Positions 4,140 through 5,596 of a stretch of 5,596 bases of DNA are shown piece by piece. The stretch is taken from contig JBCCBI010000379.1 in the NCBI GenBank assembly GCA_039034155.1, positions 1 through 5,596 of the forward strand, read 5' to 3'. Every line of letters begins with the position of its first letter. Position 1 is the first letter of the stretch. The stretch comes from JBCCBI01 sp039034155. GTDB lineage: Bacteria; Deinococcota; Deinococci; Deinococcales; Trueperaceae. Under the pieces are notes generated by a model that was given only the letters and a program-made list of their open reading frames with translations, was not told where the DNA came from and made no database searches. A program made the translations under genes and the position numbers.

Positions 4140-5596
4140 ATGCCAACCTATACCATCGGCATCGACTTTGGCACGCTTTCTGGGCGGGCTCTACTAGTTG
4201 ATGCTGCAACCGGGCAAGAAGTCGCTACCGCCGTGCTAGATTATCCGCATGGGGTCATTGACGAAACCCTGCCCACCAGCGGACAAACCCTACCGCCGGA
4301 GTGGGCGCTGCAACATCCACTGGATTATTTAGAGGTTATCAAAAAAACTGTTCCCGAAGTCCTCGAGCAAGCCTCGGTAACTAGTCATGAGGTTGTCGGC
4401 ATCGGCATCGACTTTACGGCGTGTACCATGCTACCCGTAAAAGCTGACGGCACGCCGCTCATGAGCTTAGCGGACTGGCAAGATAACCCGCACGCGTGGG
4501 TCAAACTGTGGAAACACCACGCGTCGCAACCGCAAGCAGATGCCATCAATAAAACGGCGACGGAGCGCGGTGAAACGTGGTTAGCGCGTTACGGCGGCAA
4601 GTACAGCAGTGAATGGTTTTTTTCTAAGGCGCTCCAAATTTTAGAAGAGGCTCCCGATGTTTATAAGGCAAGTGATAGGTTGCTCGAGGCTGCTGATTGG
4701 GTCATTTGGCAGTTAACTGGCGTGGAAACGCGTAACGCCTGCACAGCCGGTTACAAAGCGATGGTGCAAGCGGGCGATTACCCCTCAGAAGACTTTTTTG
4801 CTGCGTTACACCCCGACTTTGCAAATGTCGTAAGCAGCAAGATGAGCCGCGACTTCGCCCAACTTGGTGACAATGCGGGCGGACTCACTGCAAGCTGGGC
4901 AGAACTCACTGGCCTCGCTGAAGGGACCGCTGTAGCCGTTGCCAACGTGGACGCGCACGTAACCGCACCGGCAGTCAAAGCCACCCAACCCGGGGTCATG
5001 GTCATGATTATGGGCACGTCGACTTGCCATGTGATGTCAGCACTAACGCTTCACAATGTAGAAGGCATGTGCGGCGTGGTGGACGGCGGTATTGTGCCCG
5101 GACTCTATGGCTATGAAGCAGGTCAGTCGGGCGTGGGTGATATTTTTGCATGGTTTGTGGACAACGCGGTGCCGCAGGAATATGTGGAGGCTGCTAACGC
5201 GGCGGGGCTGGATATTCATGCTTACCTCGAGCAACAATCTGCCAAACAACAGGTCGGCGAACACGGTCTGTTAGCCCTCGATTGGTGGAACGGCAACCGC
5301 TCAACCTTGGTAGATACCGAACTTTCGGGCTTACTGGTTGGCATGACCCTTGCTACCCGCGCCCCAGATATTTACCGAGCTTTAATTGAAAGTACTGCCT
5401 ACGGCACCCGCGAAATTATCGAAGCCTTTGAGCAGCAAGGTGTGGAAGTTCGTGAACTAGTTGCTGCGGGCGGCTTACCTGAAAAAAATGCCTTGTTGCG
5501 GCAGATTTACGCCGATGTCACTGGGCGCACGCTCAAACTGGCAGGCTCTGCCCAAGCCCCCGCCCTTGGTGCCGCCATGCACGCAGCGGTGGCGGC
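4140..5596 (+). CDS. araB: L-ribulokinase, 3'-truncated by window
   Basis: AraB is the cytoplasmic FGGY-family kinase that phosphorylates L-ribulose with ATP to L-ribulose 5-phosphate in L-arabinose catabolism. The frame is open from the ATG at 4140 to the right edge: 485 full codons of the family's usual 550-570, so roughly 75 C-terminal residues lie outside. N-terminal motif TIGIDFGTLSGRALLVD is at residues 5-21. AraB hallmarks follow: GIGIDFTACTMLPV (87-100), HAWVKLWKHH (118-127), ARYGGKYSSEWFF (149-161), CTAGYKA (201-207), NVDAHVTAPA (269-278) with D271 the probable catalytic base, MGTSTCHVM (291-299), YGYEAGQSGVGDIFAWFV (323-340), LALDWWNGNRS (379-389) and the ATP-site AAGGLPEKN (442-450). 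GTSTCHV and the YEAGQSG block separate it from xylulokinase and glycerol kinase. A good Shine-Dalgarno, a candidate promoter and operator-like sites precede it, suggesting its own regulated transcript. araD and araA would be expected downstream but are not visible. Confidence 0.96.
   Translation, partial: MPTYTIGIDFGTLSGRALLVDAATGQEVATAVLDYPHGVIDETLPTSGQTLPPEWALQHPLDYLEVIKKTVPEVLEQASVTSHEVVGIGIDFTACTMLPVKADGTPLMSLADWQDNPHAWVKLWKHHASQPQADAINKTATERGETWLARYGGKYSSEWFFSKALQILEEAPDVYKASDRLLEAADWVIWQLTGVETRNACTAGYKAMVQAGDYPSEDFFAALHPDFANVVSSKMSRDFAQLGDNAGGLTASWAELTGLAEGTAVAVANVDAHVTAPAVKATQPGVMVMIMGTSTCHVMSALTLHNVEGMCGVVDGGIVPGLYGYEAGQSGVGDIFAWFVDNAVPQEYVEAANAAGLDIHAYLEQQSAKQQVGEHGLLALDWWNGNRSTLVDTELSGLLVGMTLATRAPDIYRALIESTAYGTREIIEAFEQQGVEVRELVAAGGLPEKNALLRQIYADVTGRTLKLAGSAQAPALGAAMHAAVA

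Overview
The window holds part of a pentose/monosaccharide uptake and catabolism locus, most likely for L-arabinose. All recognisable genes lie on the plus strand. There are four: the 3' part of a tandem-domain sugar ABC transporter ATPase (mmsA/gguA type), its membrane permease (mmsB/gguB type), a LacI-family regulator, and most of an L-ribulokinase gene (araB) that runs off the right edge. The composition is mixed rather than strongly GC-rich, Shine-Dalgarno sites are strong before mmsB and araB, and the LacI and AraB sequences have an actinobacterial flavour. A moderate-GC actinobacterium (for example Bifidobacteriaceae or Actinomycetaceae) is my best guess. It rests on remembered family resemblance, not on a search.

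Layout. Positions 1-1412 encode the ATPase, which enters the window inside its first Walker A motif. Its stop overlaps the start of the permease (1409-2620) by ATGA, so the two are translationally coupled; the cognate sugar-binding protein probably lies upstream, outside the window. The 289-base gap at 2621-2909 has no convincing gene. It holds a weak hairpin, a four-unit 8-bp G-rich tandem repeat that fits the G-quadruplex pattern, a palindrome followed by a T tract, and a 10-bp direct repeat just before the regulator. The regulator (2910-3956) has no visible Shine-Dalgarno. The next gap (3957-4139) is dense in symmetry elements: two matching operator-like sites 77 bp apart in opposite orientation, one overlapping a plausible araB -10 box, then two further palindromes and a small hairpin in the presumed araB leader. 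araB starts at 4140 and stays open to the end of the window (485 codons plus two bases).

How the genes would work together: MmsAB with an unseen binding protein imports L-arabinose and perhaps other monosaccharides. An arabinose isomerase (not in the window) would make L-ribulose, which AraB phosphorylates to L-ribulose 5-phosphate. The LacI-family protein probably represses araB, and possibly other genes here, until the sugar or a derivative is present. I see no mobile element, CRISPR array, tRNA or rRNA, and no clearly new protein system. The points most worth following are in the non-coding DNA.
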